A stretch of DNA of 64,000 bases from an uncultured Merdimonas sp. (GTDB lineage: Bacteria > Bacillota > Clostridia > Lachnospirales > Lachnospiraceae), in contig CALWGE010000006.1 in the NCBI GenBank assembly GCA_944378225.1, positions 1-64,000 on the forward strand. Direction: 5' to 3'. Under the pieces are notes generated by a model. That model ran no database searches and was not told where the DNA came from. It saw only the letters and a program-made list of their open reading frames with translations. This document shows, piece after piece, positions 1 to 9,342 of this stretch; positions within the stretch are counted from its first letter, which is position 1, and each line of letters begins with the position of its first letter. The translations under genes and the position numbers were made by a program.

Positions 1-28
1 TTTTCTGAGTATGTCCTTTACGTGCCAC
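1..28 (-). CDS. rpsG: 30S ribosomal protein S7, N-terminal fragment (window edge)
   Basis: Only the first nine codons are inside the window. Read on the minus strand they start with GTG and give MARKGHTQK, which matches the S7 N-terminus. A strong AAGGAGGG lies at 36-43, eight bases or so before the GTG. The gene follows rpsL in the str operon order (rpsL, rpsG, fusA, tuf). It is cut by the window edge, not truncated biologically. Confidence 0.9.
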
Positions 29-229
29 AATACTTCCCTCCTTAACAAAAATATTAATTCTCAGGTACTCACATGTGTCCTCTACTGTGTTGTGCACGGC
101 AAATCTATATACGACCCGCAGCCTAAGGGACGATATTTCATTCCGGCATGCAGACTGTTTCGTCTGCCCAACGAATAGTTCTGTTTGATCTTACCTGTAC
201 TGACCTTTTCTGCTTTCAGAAACTTTTAA
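29..229. other. rpsL-rpsG intergenic spacer
   Basis: This 201-base spacer between rpsL and rpsG holds the rpsG ribosome-binding site at its rpsG end. I see no terminator, no clear promoter and no small ORF with a ribosome-binding site, so rpsG is probably co-transcribed with rpsL. Confidence 0.6.
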
Positions 230-652
230 TTATTTCTTAGCGTCTTTCGGTCTCTTTGCGCCGTACTTGGAACGGGCCTGTCTTCTCTTCGCTACTCCTG
301 CGGTATCCAGCGTTCCACGGATAATGTGGTATCTTGTACCGGGCAGGTCCTTTACTCTTCCGCCGCGGATCATAACAACGCTGTGCTCCTGCAGATTGTG
401 TCCCTCTCCGGGGATGTAGCTTGTTACCTCAATTCCGTTGGAAAGACGTACTCTGGCAATCTTACGAAGAGCTGAGTTCGGCTTCTTCGGTGTAGCAGTC
501 TTTACTGCTGTACAAACGCCGCGCTTCTGCGGTGCGGATGTATTGGTTGCCTTCTTCTTCAGGGAGTTGAATCCTTTCTGAAGGGCGGGAGCAGTAGACT
601 TCTTTACAGATGTCTGTCTTCCTTTTCTGACTAACTGGTTAAATGTTGGCAT
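230..652 (-). CDS. rpsL: 30S ribosomal protein S12
   Basis: This is S12 of the small ribosomal subunit decoding centre, 140 aa. The family hallmarks KKPNSALRK (about residues 56-64) and [13 protein letters not shown] are intact; these are the loops where streptomycin-resistance changes fall, and both keep the wild-type lysine. The reading frame can be extended to a GTG at 661, but ATG at 652 is the start because AGGAGG occupies 661-666, eight bases upstream, and the protein then begins [11 protein letters not shown] as in other S12 proteins. It is preceded by a perfect promoter at 772-800 and followed by rpsG. Identity is certain from sequence. Confidence 0.98.
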   Translation of the reverse strand: MPTFNQLVRKGRQTSVKKSTAPALQKGFNSLKKKATNTSAPQKRGVCTAVKTATPKKPNSALRKIARVRLSNGIEVTSYIPGEGHNLQEHSVVMIRGGRVKDLPGTRYHIIRGTLDTAGVAKRRQARSKYGAKRPKDAKK

Positions 653-771
653 TCCTTTCACCTCCTGTGATAAGTGGCAGGCATGATGCCGGCCCTGTCA
701 GGCTGCTGTGTCATTTATTGACAGTCTTCAGCGCGCAAAAATACATCATGCATCTTCACGCACACGATAGT

Positions 772-800
772 ATTATAATGACGAAAAACCCCTGTGTCAA
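772..800 (-). promoter_or_regulatory. Consensus sigma-A promoter of the rpsL operon
   Basis: The -35 TTGACA is at 795-800 and the -10 TATAAT at 772-777, separated by exactly 17 bases, a perfect consensus. The -35 box lies in the loop of the terminator hairpin at 783-810, so the terminator of the upstream gene and the rpsL promoter share the same DNA. Confidence 0.88.
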
Positions 801-810
801 GGGGTTTTTC
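783..810 (-). terminator. Intrinsic terminator behind the MBL-fold gene
   Basis: A perfect 10-bp stem (783-792 with 801-810) closes an 8-base loop. The stem is A-rich then CCCC on one arm and GGGG then T-rich on the other, so the hairpin carries its own U-tract in either direction. It follows the stop of the MBL-fold gene. Confidence 0.85.
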
Positions 811-849
811 AGCAACTTTTCCTGTTCTTTCCGTACTTTTTACAAAACA

Positions 850-1671
850 TCACAGGACATAGGTCCGACCGATTACATCACCAAACAACGGCATGGGAAT
901 TCCGTCCTCCGCACGTCTGCAGACTTTCTCTGCGCTTTCTCTCCAGCCATGTACATCCCGCTCCGGACGCGGCAGATGAAGAGCCAGCACATGGCGGACT
1001 GCAAGAGCCGCTGAAATTTTCTTACGTGACGAGGGAAGTCCCAACAGTGGAAAGGGACCTATCAGCCAGTCGATTGCCGGCGACCAGCCTGCGGTACGTT
1101 CAAAAAGCTCTGCATCCGGTCTGGCATCTCCCGGAATCATAATTTTCCGTTCCGATGTTTCCAGGAGACAAACCAGATTCTGAACATCCGCAAACTGCTC
1201 TCCCATATGAGGACTGTTAAACAGTGTCAGCCTCATCCCATCCGCAGGCTCTGACATCACCATTCCCGTTTCCTCCGGAGAGATTTCCGTCAGGATGCCG
1301 GCTGCGCTTTCTGCGCGTATACTGTGGATTACAGACCGGGTGGAAATGATGCGGAGCTGCGGGTTCATTTCCAGGGCTTCCAGTACATTCTGCAGGCAGA
1401 AATGGTCGTCATGTGTATGAGTAAAAACAAGAGTCTGAAGCTCTCTGCTCTCTATTTTCCCAAGCAGCATCTCTCTTTCCGATGGAGGCGTGTCCTGATA
1501 AAGTCCTTTCCGGTTCCGGCAGAAAACATCAATCCCTATGGAAGTTCCTGAATCCCTCTTTTCCTTCCCGGTCAGCGTCCTTTCTATATTAATGAGTACA
1601 CCTGCATTTCCCGTATGACGGGCTGTCAGTCTCTCTGTCATAATATCACCCAGCACCTTCTTTTTCTTCAT
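850..1671 (-). CDS. MBL-fold metallo-hydrolase
   Basis: The protein is 273 aa with the metallo-beta-lactamase zinc motif THTHDDHF near residues 83-90, followed by typical fold elements (ISTRSVI; MIPGDARPD, with the later metal-ligand Asp). It has no signal peptide and should be cytoplasmic. Its substrate is not recognisable; related proteins include UlaG-like lactonases and nucleases. The first ATG (1671) is preceded by GAGGAG at good distance; an alternative start at residue 11 is possible. It sits between the sugar ATPase gene and rpsL with a hairpin on each side, so it is probably its own unit. Confidence 0.8.
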   Translation of the reverse strand: MKKKKVLGDIMTERLTARHTGNAGVLINIERTLTGKEKRDSGTSIGIDVFCRNRKGLYQDTPPSEREMLLGKIESRELQTLVFTHTHDDHFCLQNVLEALEMNPQLRIISTRSVIHSIRAESAAGILTEISPEETGMVMSEPADGMRLTLFNSPHMGEQFADVQNLVCLLETSERKIMIPGDARPDAELFERTAGWSPAIDWLIGPFPLLGLPSSRKKISAALAVRHVLALHLPRPERDVHGWRESAEKVCRRAEDGIPMPLFGDVIGRTYVL

Positions 1672-1727
1672 CTTAACGCTCTCCTCATTTCACTGTCAAC
1701 CGTGAAACGTTGGTTCGCATACAGCAC

Positions 1728-1770
1728 GGGACCGCGGCCTGGCTGAAAGGTTTCAGCAGACCGCGGTCCC
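1728..1770 (-). terminator. Strong GC hairpin downstream of msmK, no U-tract
   Basis: A perfect 10-bp stem (1728-1737 with 1761-1770) encloses a second stem (GCTGAAA/TTTCAGC, about 1742-1757). It sits 46 bases after the stop of the sugar ATPase gene. There is no run of T on the minus strand, so it may terminate weakly or protect the mRNA 3' end. Confidence 0.5.
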
Positions 1771-1815
1771 CATACGTTAAATAAGGAACAAATATGGAAC
1801 AGATAACACCTGCAG

Positions 1816-2928
1816 TTAGTCTACAATGGTCTTCTCTGTGATATTGTCAAAAATATGAATCTTGCTGGTATCCATGGCCAGGCGGATTTTATCGCCTACG
1901 GCGACCTTCTGGGATGTGCCAAGGGAAGCCACCCAGCCTGTCTCCTCGATATCGAAGTATACCAGAGCTTCGGCGCCCAGCATCTCGTATACGCGCACCT
2001 CTGCCTCAAAGCAGGATTTGCTGAACTTCTGAAGGCTTTCCGCATCTCCATGAATGTCGGAGGGACGGATACCCAGAACAACCTTGCCTCCTACATAGCC
2101 GCCCTTCTTAAGAGCCGCAGCACGATCTTCGTTCAAGGCAATCTGCTGTCCCGCAAATTTCAGAACCACTTCTCCGTTCTCTTCCACTGCGTCCGCCAGG
2201 ATCATATTCATCTGGGGAGAACCGATAAAGCCGGCCACAAACTTATTACAGGGATGATCGTACAGGTTCTGGGGAGTGTCGATCTGCTGAACGACGCCAT
2301 CCTTCATTACGACAATTCTCGTTCCCAGCGTCATAGCCTCTGTCTGATCATGCGTTACGTAGATGATGGTGCTGCCCAGTCTCTGATGCAGTTTGGAGAT
2401 TTCCACGCGCATCTGGCCTCTGAGCTTTGCGTCCAGATTGGACAGCGGCTCATCCATCAGGAACACCTTGGGATTGCGCACAATGGCACGTCCCATGGCC
2501 ACACGCTGTCTCTGACCTCCGGAAAGGGCTCTGGGCTTACGGTCCAGCAACTTTTCCAGATCCAGAATTCTCGCTGCTTCCCTGACCGCCTTGTCAATTT
2601 CTTCCTTCGGTGTCTTCTTCAGCTTCAGGGAAAAAGCCATGTTATCGTAAACTGTCATGTGGGGATAAAGGGCATAGCTCTGGAATACCATAGCGATGTC
2701 GCGGTCCTTGGGCTCCACATCGTTTACAACTTTGCCGTCGATAATCAGCTCTCCGGAGCTGATATCCTCCAGGCCGGCCACCATGCGCAGGGTGGTGGAT
2801 TTGCCGCAGCCGGAAGGGCCTACAAAAATAATAAATTCCTTATCTGCGATATCCAGATTAAAATCCTTTACCGCCTCATAACCATTGGGATACTTTTTGC
2901 ATACGTTTTTCAGCTGAACACTTGCCAT
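1816..2928 (-). CDS. msmK: Multiple-sugar ABC transporter ATP-binding protein (MsmK/UgpC family)
   Basis: This 370-aa protein is the energising subunit of CUT1-type sugar importers. It shows Walker [10 protein letters not shown] near residue 38, the Q-loop [11 protein letters not shown], the signature [14 protein letters not shown], Walker B VFLMDEP, the H-loop THDQ, and a C-terminal regulatory region with TOBE-type segments (GIRPSDIH). Length and layout are normal for MsmK/UgpC. It is the last gene of the module that also contains the binding protein and two permeases at 7585-10635. AGGAGG precedes the ATG. Such ATPases often serve several sugar transporters, so specificity cannot be read from this gene alone. 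Confidence 0.93.
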   Translation of the reverse strand: MASVQLKNVCKKYPNGYEAVKDFNLDIADKEFIIFVGPSGCGKSTTLRMVAGLEDISSGELIIDGKVVNDVEPKDRDIAMVFQSYALYPHMTVYDNMAFSLKLKKTPKEEIDKAVREAARILDLEKLLDRKPRALSGGQRQRVAMGRAIVRNPKVFLMDEPLSNLDAKLRGQMRVEISKLHQRLGSTIIYVTHDQTEAMTLGTRIVVMKDGVVQQIDTPQNLYDHPCNKFVAGFIGSPQMNMILADAVEENGEVVLKFAGQQIALNEDRAAALKKGGYVGGKVVLGIRPSDIHGDAESLQKFSKSCFEAEVRVYEMLGAEALVYFDIEETGWVASLGTSQKVAVGDKIRLAMDTSKIHIFDNITEKTIVD

Positions 2929-2974
2929 AATTTCCTCCTATTATCATCAATCCGCTCTTTGTTAATGTGTTTGT

Positions 2975-4825
2975 CTATACGGTTTCATTCTTTATCTGAA
3001 GCAGCCATCTGGCCTGGAAGGGTTTCATCCATACATTCTTCCCCTCCATTCTTTCTCCGGACAAAAGATCTCCATAACTTCCTTCTTCGCTGATCCAGGC
3101 TGTTCTGCCATCGCTGCTGAAGTTAAACACTGCCACAAGCTTTTCCTCTTCAAGCTCCCGGACCAGACACAGAAGGGCCGGATCATAGGTGTCTGCCGTC
3201 CGGACTGCCGCCGCATTCAGGAAGACTCTGTGACGCTTTCTCAGCCTTTCCAGCTCTCCGACACCCTCAAACAGCCGCTGCTCCGGCATTCCCTGACAGT
3301 GTCTTTTTGCAGCCGCCTCCCAGTGGAATTTTCCTCTGTGCACATACCGGGAATCTGCAGCTTTTGCAGGATCCTGCCGATAGCTGTAATCATTTAGGGC
3401 ACCAATTTCGTCCCCACTGTACAGCATGGGGATTCCCGACAATGTCATCATACAGGCGTGCAGCATCAGGTCACAGGACAGAGTCCGGTCCACAGCCTCC
3501 GGATCTCCTTTCTCCAGGGCCGACTCCAGACCGCACAGAGAAGCCGTGGTTCCGCACAGTCTTGCGTCTCCTGACGCAGGGTCATCATTGTACAGCTCCC
3601 CTCTCGCCATAGACCCCGGCCAGTTTCCCGTAAAATAGGCATTCAGGAATTTCTTGTGAGGCACCTCTTCCATATCCTCCCGCCTGAGCCAGGCATATTC
3701 CAGACCCCAGCCGATATCGTCATGACAGCGGAGGTAGTTCAGAAAAACATAATCCCTTGGCAGTCTGCTGATGACATCCAGCTGATGCTTCAAAAGAGAA
3801 ACCTTTCCGGTAGCCGCCGTGTGCCAGATGGAAGCCATGGTCGTCACATTATAAAGCATATGGCACTCTGGCTTTTCCACCGTTCCGAAATATGGAACCA
3901 CTCTGGCTGGTTCCATAACCACCTCTCCCAGCAGCAGTATGCCGGGGCAGACGACCTCACAGATCATCCGCAGCATCCGCACGATGGTGTGAACCTGGGG
4001 AAGATTCCGGCAGCTGGTTCCCAGTTCCTTCCAGATATACGGAACCGCATCAATGCGGAGCACATCCACGCCGTGATTGGCGAGATTCAGCAGATTGTCC
4101 GCCATGGTGTTGAACACCTCCGGATTCCGATAGTTCAGATCCCACTGATAGGGATAGAACGTGGTCATCACATACTTTCCTGCATCCTCCAGCCAGGTAA
4201 AATTGCCCGGAGCCGTGGTAGGAAATACCTGAGGACAGGTTTTTTCATACTGCGCAGGGATATCGTAATTGTCAAAGAAAAAATAGCGGTCCTGGTATTC
4301 CTTCTCTCCTGCCCGGGCACGTCTGGCCCATTCATGCTCCTCCGACGTATGATTCATGACAAAATCCAGACATACGCTGATTCTGCGACGGTGGCACTCT
4401 TCCGCCAGCTCCTTGAGATCCTCCATGGTTCCCAGGCTTTCCTTTACCTTTGTAAAATCGGAGACCGCATAGCCGCCGTCATTGTTCACAGCCGGAGAGT
4501 CCAGAAGGGGCATCAGGTGGAGACAGCGCACGCCGCATTCTGTCACATAATCCAGCTTTTCCTTTACTCCCTGCAGAGTTCCCGCAAAAGCATCCGTGTA
4601 CATCATCATACCGACCATGTCATTGCGCTTATACCAGTCTCTGTCTTCCTCCCGCTTCCTATCCAGCCGCCGAAGTTTCGCGTCCCGTTCCCTGCTGCGC
4701 TGCTCCATCTTCCCGCAGAGCTCTTCAAATTTTCCGATTCCACCCTCGTAAAGCTCACAGTACAGCCATTTCAGTTCATCATAATGTCTGCTCAGCCTCT
4801 GGCTGAACAGGGTCTCTCTCCCCAT
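2975..4825 (-). CDS. Amylosucrase-like GH13 glycoside hydrolase
   Basis: This 616-aa protein has the alpha-amylase (GH13) barrel. Key motifs are DFVMNHTSEEH, GVDVLRIDAVPYIWK (nucleophile Asp), LLGEVV (acid/base Glu) and LRCHDDIGW (transition-state Asp). The last motif and the helical N-terminal region before the barrel are typical of subfamily GH13_4 (amylosucrase and sucrose hydrolase), which act on sucrose. That fits the operon: GH36 removes galactose from raffinose to leave sucrose. There is no signal peptide, so it acts in the cytoplasm. Whether it makes glucan or simply hydrolyses sucrose cannot be decided by eye. Confidence 0.82.
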   Translation of the reverse strand: MGRETLFSQRLSRHYDELKWLYCELYEGGIGKFEELCGKMEQRSRERDAKLRRLDRKREEDRDWYKRNDMVGMMMYTDAFAGTLQGVKEKLDYVTECGVRCLHLMPLLDSPAVNNDGGYAVSDFTKVKESLGTMEDLKELAEECHRRRISVCLDFVMNHTSEEHEWARRARAGEKEYQDRYFFFDNYDIPAQYEKTCPQVFPTTAPGNFTWLEDAGKYVMTTFYPYQWDLNYRNPEVFNTMADNLLNLANHGVDVLRIDAVPYIWKELGTSCRNLPQVHTIVRMLRMICEVVCPGILLLGEVVMEPARVVPYFGTVEKPECHMLYNVTTMASIWHTAATGKVSLLKHQLDVISRLPRDYVFLNYLRCHDDIGWGLEYAWLRREDMEEVPHKKFLNAYFTGNWPGSMARGELYNDDPASGDARLCGTTASLCGLESALEKGDPEAVDRTLSCDLMLHACMMTLSGIPMLYSGDEIGALNDYSYRQDPAKAADSRYVHRGKFHWEAAAKRHCQGMPEQRLFEGVGELERLRKRHRVFLNAAAVRTADTYDPALLCLVRELEEEKLVAVFNFSSDGRTAWISEEGSYGDLLSGERMEGKNVWMKPFQARWLLQIKNETV

Positions 4826-4846
4826 CCTTCTTTCACCTGCCTGTTA

Positions 4847-5302
4847 TTATATGGAATAATATTTTTTCATTTCACTGATAAAATCTTCTTCTGCTTCTAT
4901 ATAAATCAGTTCGCCCTTCAAGCGGACTGTGTATACGGGCGCTCCCGCCCGTCCGGAAGTAAAGTCTCTGCTCTGCATGCCGTCCTTCTTCACTTTTCCC
5001 GGAAGAATCTCCTGAAAGTCGGGGCGGAACGCCTGAAAGACGTCTTTGCGCTTTGCCTTGCGGATAATCTTTGAAATGGTAAAATCTCCGTTCACATACA
5101 CGTATTCATACTCATACTTCCAGCTTCGAAACAGGAAAAAACCTGTCACTGCCAGAAACGCCGCCGGGAAAATCATTGCCGCCGCGAAAAACACTGCGTC
5201 GATAAAAAATACCAGGGCAGCAGACACCATCAGCGCCTTGATAAACTGTTGCTTCCTGCCGGGAATATAAGGCACATACCATTCAAATACCACGTCTTTC
5301 AT
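4847..5302 (-). CDS. Small membrane protein of unknown function (DUF6106-like)
   Basis: The 151-aa product has a short cytoplasmic N-terminus, two hydrophobic segments around residues 24-60 that look like a hairpin in the membrane, then a soluble, mixed-charge C-terminal domain (YVYVNGDFTISKI...). I associate this family with DUF6106 in Lachnospiraceae, from memory only. It lies between the GH36 and GH13 genes with spacers of about 20 bases, so it is translated from the sugar operon mRNA, although nothing in it suggests sugar metabolism. A GAGGTG site precedes the ATG. Confidence 0.7.
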   Translation of the reverse strand: MKDVVFEWYVPYIPGRKQQFIKALMVSAALVFFIDAVFFAAAMIFPAAFLAVTGFFLFRSWKYEYEYVYVNGDFTISKIIRKAKRKDVFQAFRPDFQEILPGKVKKDGMQSRDFTSGRAGAPVYTVRLKGELIYIEAEEDFISEMKKYYSI

Positions 5303-5318
5303 CGTTCTTTTTCACCTC

Positions 5319-7514
5319 TCAAATCATGCGGAGTCTCAGCTGGATTCCTTCATACTCCTTCAGCTCCCAGGGAACCGGGATTCCTGCGTTCATCAGAAGA
5401 TTTCCGGAATACTTTCCCTTCCATCCTTCAATCCGATAAAATCCGTCTTTGTTCAGTCCCTTCAGTTTTACAAATCTCTGGGGACCGTTGCCTTCTCTGT
5501 CTGTAACCACAATACTTACCAGCGATTTCTTCTGATCCTGAGATACCTGCTGCCAGGCTGTAAAATACGGATTCTCGTAGGGACTGGTCAGACGGTAATA
5601 GTCTCCATCCAGAATTACTTTAGAATACTTCTTATAAAAATCAACCTGCTGTCTGCATGCTTCCTTTTCTTCAGAAGTCAGTTTCAGAGGATCCAGTTCA
5701 AAGCCAAACACACCGTCCATGGCCACAATCCCCCGGGTGGAAAGCGGAACGCTCCTGCCCGTAATATGGTTGGGACAAATGGACACATGGGACTCCATAC
5801 AACTCAACGGATAGGCAAAGGAGGTCCCGTACTGAATCTTCAGCCGGTTAATCGCATCGGTATTATCGCTGCACCAGATCTGAGGCTGGTAGTAAAGCAT
5901 CGCCGGATCAAACCGTCCCCCTCCGCCGCTGCAGCCACAGAAAATAATGTCGGGATGCTTCAGGATCACCTGTTCCATCACATAATACAATCCCAGAACA
6001 TACCTGTGAAGAACCTCCCCCTGCCGCTCCGCGCTCAGAAGGTCGGACCACGCCTCTGTGAGACTTCGGTTCATATCCCACTTCACATACTCGATCTGAG
6101 CCGATTCCAGCAGGCTGTTCATACTCTCAATGAGATATTCACATACATCCCGTCTGGAAAGATCCAGTACCAGCTGATATCGTCCCCGGACAGCAGGACG
6201 TCCCGGCTCCCTTAAGCACCAGTCTGGATGTCTGCGGTAAAGCTCGCTGTCCTCCGAGACCATTTCCGGCTCCACCCACAGGCCAAACTGCATACCCATA
6301 GCGTGGATTTTCTGCGATAATCCCTGGATTCCCGACCCGATCTTTTTCCTGTTCACGGTCCAGTCCCCCAGCCCCGTACTGTCATCGTCTCTCTTTCCAA
6401 ACCACCCATCATCCAGCACAAACATCTCTGCGCCCATATGCGCCGCTTCCCTGGCGATAGTCAGGATCTTTTCTTCATCAAAATCAAAATAGGCGGCTTC
6501 CCAGCTGTTCAGCAGTACTGGTCTTGCTTTTCTGCGGAAGGGCGATCTGCAGAGATTTTCCCGGAAAATCCGATGGTAAATATGACTTAGCCTCGTCAGC
6601 CCGCTGCCGGACCAGGCAAGCACCGCCTGGGGCGCCTGAAATTCTTCTCCCGGCTCCAGCAGCCAGGAAAAGCCTGCCGGGTTGATTCCCGCGTTCAGAC
6701 GCAGCTGGCTGTACTGATCCTTTTCCGCCTCTATCAGGAAGCTGCCGCTGTACATCAGAGAAATTCCCCAGCACTGTCCCTGATCCTCTCCGCAGTTTTT
6801 TCCGCATACAATCAGAAAGGGATTGTACTGATGAGAAGAGGTCCCCCTGCTGCTGCCGATGGAATGGATTCCCTCGCTTACCGGGATTCTCCTGAACTCC
6901 CTCTCCATGGCATGCCGCCCCGGGAAACAGATAAGATCATAATCGGAATTCTGGAAATCAATCGTCGCAGACATCAGCCTTTCCAGCCGAACCGCCTTCT
7001 CCCCCCTGTTTTCCAGTCTTACCGTTCTGGCAATCACATTCTTTTCCTCAAACACTGTATAGGAGAGTACCGCCTCCACACGGCTCACCGGATCTGCCAG
7101 CCGAATCTCCAGGGTATGCACCTGCTCCTGGGGCAGTTCCCGAAGCCCCGGCATTCCACTGATTCTGCCTGCACCGGCTTTGATCTCATAACCAGCCACC
7201 TTTCCACAAAAGGCAGAGCCTCCCTCACCCCATACAAGCTCCAGGCTTGGACTCCGGTAATCGCCGTTGCGGCCGCCAGAGAACTCCTGGGGCAGAAAAT
7301 CCAGAGAAAAGGTTCTGTCATTTCCTGCCTCGTTGGGGTTCGGGGAAAAACCTCTGTCATGAAAGGTGAGAAGATAGTCCAAATCTTCATCCGGTATCCG
7401 GCTTCCGTAATACATATGCAGCAGATTTCCGTACCTGCTGACCTTCATGATATAGGAACTGTCTGCCGTCTCCAGTATGAATGTTTTTGTTTCTGCGTTA
7501 TATCTTGCTGCCAT
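5319..7514 (-). CDS. aga: Alpha-galactosidase, GH36
   Basis: This 731-aa enzyme removes terminal alpha-1,6-galactose from melibiose, raffinose and related sugars. It has the large N-terminal beta-sandwich of bacterial GH36 and then the barrel, with VLDDGWFGKRDDD near residue 365, the nucleophile in YVKWDMNR near residue 478, and the acid/base Asp in WCSDNTDA near residue 547. Length is normal for tetrameric GH36 enzymes (about 720-740 aa). No signal peptide is present, so it acts on imported sugar. It lies directly downstream of the transporter genes. The ribosome-binding site before the ATG (AGGA) is weaker than those of its neighbours. Confidence 0.95.
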   Translation of the reverse strand: MAARYNAETKTFILETADSSYIMKVSRYGNLLHMYYGSRIPDEDLDYLLTFHDRGFSPNPNEAGNDRTFSLDFLPQEFSGGRNGDYRSPSLELVWGEGGSAFCGKVAGYEIKAGAGRISGMPGLRELPQEQVHTLEIRLADPVSRVEAVLSYTVFEEKNVIARTVRLENRGEKAVRLERLMSATIDFQNSDYDLICFPGRHAMEREFRRIPVSEGIHSIGSSRGTSSHQYNPFLIVCGKNCGEDQGQCWGISLMYSGSFLIEAEKDQYSQLRLNAGINPAGFSWLLEPGEEFQAPQAVLAWSGSGLTRLSHIYHRIFRENLCRSPFRRKARPVLLNSWEAAYFDFDEEKILTIAREAAHMGAEMFVLDDGWFGKRDDDSTGLGDWTVNRKKIGSGIQGLSQKIHAMGMQFGLWVEPEMVSEDSELYRRHPDWCLREPGRPAVRGRYQLVLDLSRRDVCEYLIESMNSLLESAQIEYVKWDMNRSLTEAWSDLLSAERQGEVLHRYVLGLYYVMEQVILKHPDIIFCGCSGGGGRFDPAMLYYQPQIWCSDNTDAINRLKIQYGTSFAYPLSCMESHVSICPNHITGRSVPLSTRGIVAMDGVFGFELDPLKLTSEEKEACRQQVDFYKKYSKVILDGDYYRLTSPYENPYFTAWQQVSQDQKKSLVSIVVTDREGNGPQRFVKLKGLNKDGFYRIEGWKGKYSGNLLMNAGIPVPWELKEYEGIQLRLRMI

Positions 7515-7584
7515 CTCATATCATCCTGTCTCTTATTAATGTGCCGCTCTGCCGTGCGGATCTTCCACCCGGCATTTTCCGGTC

Positions 7585-8421
7585 TTACTTTCCTCCTGTC
7601 ATGGCCACGCCTTCAATAAACTGCTTCTGGAAGAACAGGTACAGTACCACCATGGGAATCATGGCCAGCAGGGAACCCGCCATCATCACCGGGAAATTGG
7701 TGCTGAACTGTCCTCTTAAGGTAGCCAGTCCGGAAGAAAGGGTCATCATATTCAGGTCAGTATTTACAATCAGGGGCCACATCAGGTCTCCGTACGCAAA
7801 CACTGCTGTAAATACCGCAAGGGCCGCCATGGATGCCTTGGTCAGGGGCGCCATAACCTTCACAAAGGTCTGCCACTGATTGCAGCCGTCCAGATAGGCG
7901 GCTTCCGCAATCTCATCCGGAATTCCCAGATATGCCTGACGCAGGAAAAAGGTTCCGAAGGCACTGACGATTCCGGGAAATACCAGGGCAAACACCGTAT
8001 TGGTCAGCCCAAGTTTTGCCAGCATCTGATACTGCGGCGTAATGAAAATCTGGGACGGCAGCATCATCTGAATCAGAACCAGGGAAAACAGAACATTCTT
8101 TCCTTTAAATTTCAGCTTTGCAAAAGCATATCCTGCCATGGAAGAAAATACCACCGCACAGACTACCCGCCAGAATACCATCAGTGCAGTATTCTTGTAC
8201 AATGCCAGGAAGGGCAGGGATGCCATGGCATCCGTGAAATTCTTCAGCTGCCAGCTCTTGGGCAGTATATCCGGTGGAATCATCATACTCTCTTCCACTG
8301 TCTTAAAGCTGGTGAGGAACATCCACACAAAGGGGAAGATCATAACGATACAGCCAATGACAAAAAAGGCATAGATCCCTGCAGTACGAATTTTTCTGGA
8401 TCTTTCTAATGATGAACTCAT
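7585..8421 (-). CDS. msmG: Sugar ABC transporter permease (MsmG-like, CUT1)
   Basis: This 278-aa integral membrane protein has about six transmembrane segments and the cytoplasmic EAA loop EAAYLDGCNQWQTFVKVMAPL that contacts the ATPase. It begins with a short hydrophilic stretch and one membrane helix, as in MalG/MsmG-type permeases. GGAGGAG precedes the ATG. It is 13 bases downstream of the partner permease gene and belongs to the same operon. Confidence 0.92.
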   Translation of the reverse strand: MSSSLERSRKIRTAGIYAFFVIGCIVMIFPFVWMFLTSFKTVEESMMIPPDILPKSWQLKNFTDAMASLPFLALYKNTALMVFWRVVCAVVFSSMAGYAFAKLKFKGKNVLFSLVLIQMMLPSQIFITPQYQMLAKLGLTNTVFALVFPGIVSAFGTFFLRQAYLGIPDEIAEAAYLDGCNQWQTFVKVMAPLTKASMAALAVFTAVFAYGDLMWPLIVNTDLNMMTLSSGLATLRGQFSTNFPVMMAGSLLAMIPMVVLYLFFQKQFIEGVAMTGGK

Positions 8422-8434
8422 ATGCTCCTCCTTT

Positions 8435-9331
8435 CTATACCTCGTAATTTACCCATTTTTTCTGTCCCCAGAACTGAATGGCAGTCACAGCGCCGATCAG
8501 TGCCACCGTCCAGATAACTACAGAGGAGCCAAGCCCCCGGTTGCCCGTCACAAAGGATTCCCGATAGAACAGATACATCAGGGACTGCGCCTTATTCAGA
8601 GCGGGATTCGACTCTTCCACCAGCATATAAATCAAATCATAGACCTTGATGGAAGACATCAGTCTCATAATCATAACCACAAACAGAGTGGGGGAAACCA
8701 TCGGCAGCGTGATATGGAAAAACTGCTGCAGTTTGGTGGCTCCATCCAGGCTGGCTGCCTCATAATAGGACTTGGAAATATTCTGAAGTCCGGACAGAAG
8801 CAGCACCGCGTCGTAGCCGATAGCGGACCAGACAGCCACAATCGCACAGGTTACCATGACGATATTGGGATCTGTGATCCAGTTTATCTTGCTGTGAAGC
8901 AGGGTATTGATAATTCCGTATTCTGTGTTGAACATCCACTTCCAGACCATTGCCACAGCTGCGGGAGCCACGACCATGGGAAGGAAAAATATCGCTCGGA
9001 AGGCTGTTCTTCCTTTGATCTTTGCATTGAGCATTACCGCCACCACAAGGGACAGGAACAGACCAATCGGAACAGTCAGAACACAGAAATACAGCGTGTT
9101 CAGGTTCGCCCTCCAGAATTCCGCGCTGGAGAACATTTCTATGTAGTTTTCCAGCCCCCGGAGTTCATACAGACCAAAGGGTCTGGTCTTGGAAAAGCTC
9201 AGCTTAATCGTATCCAGAAACGGATAAATATTGAGAACCAGCAGACCGATGACCGTAGGCGCCACCATCAGATAGGCCCAACGGCTCTCTGATTTTGCCC
9301 GTCTGCTCGCCTTTGCATTTATATTCTCCAT
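8435..9331 (-). CDS. msmF: Sugar ABC transporter permease (MsmF-like, CUT1)
   Basis: This 298-aa permease has six predicted membrane segments and the EAA loop EAASLDGATKLQQFFHITLP. The start (MENINAKASRRAK) and the first helix near residues 20-40 are typical of MalF/MsmF proteins of about 290-300 aa. GGAGGG precedes the ATG. It pairs with the downstream permease to form the membrane channel fed by the lipoprotein encoded just upstream. Confidence 0.92.
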   Translation of the reverse strand: MENINAKASRRAKSESRWAYLMVAPTVIGLLVLNIYPFLDTIKLSFSKTRPFGLYELRGLENYIEMFSSAEFWRANLNTLYFCVLTVPIGLFLSLVVAVMLNAKIKGRTAFRAIFFLPMVVAPAAVAMVWKWMFNTEYGIINTLLHSKINWITDPNIVMVTCAIVAVWSAIGYDAVLLLSGLQNISKSYYEAASLDGATKLQQFFHITLPMVSPTLFVVMIMRLMSSIKVYDLIYMLVEESNPALNKAQSLMYLFYRESFVTGNRGLGSSVVIWTVALIGAVTAIQFWGQKKWVNYEV

Positions 9332-9342
9332 AGTCTCCCTCC

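Noticed and set aside
1855..3093. 412-codon plus-strand frame opposite the msmK gene
   Set aside because: It is the antisense shadow of a clear ABC ATPase, has no ribosome-binding site, and its product has no family features.
3656..5074. 472-codon plus-strand frame opposite the GH13 and small membrane genes
   Set aside because: It spans the junction of two real minus-strand genes and reads as their antisense.
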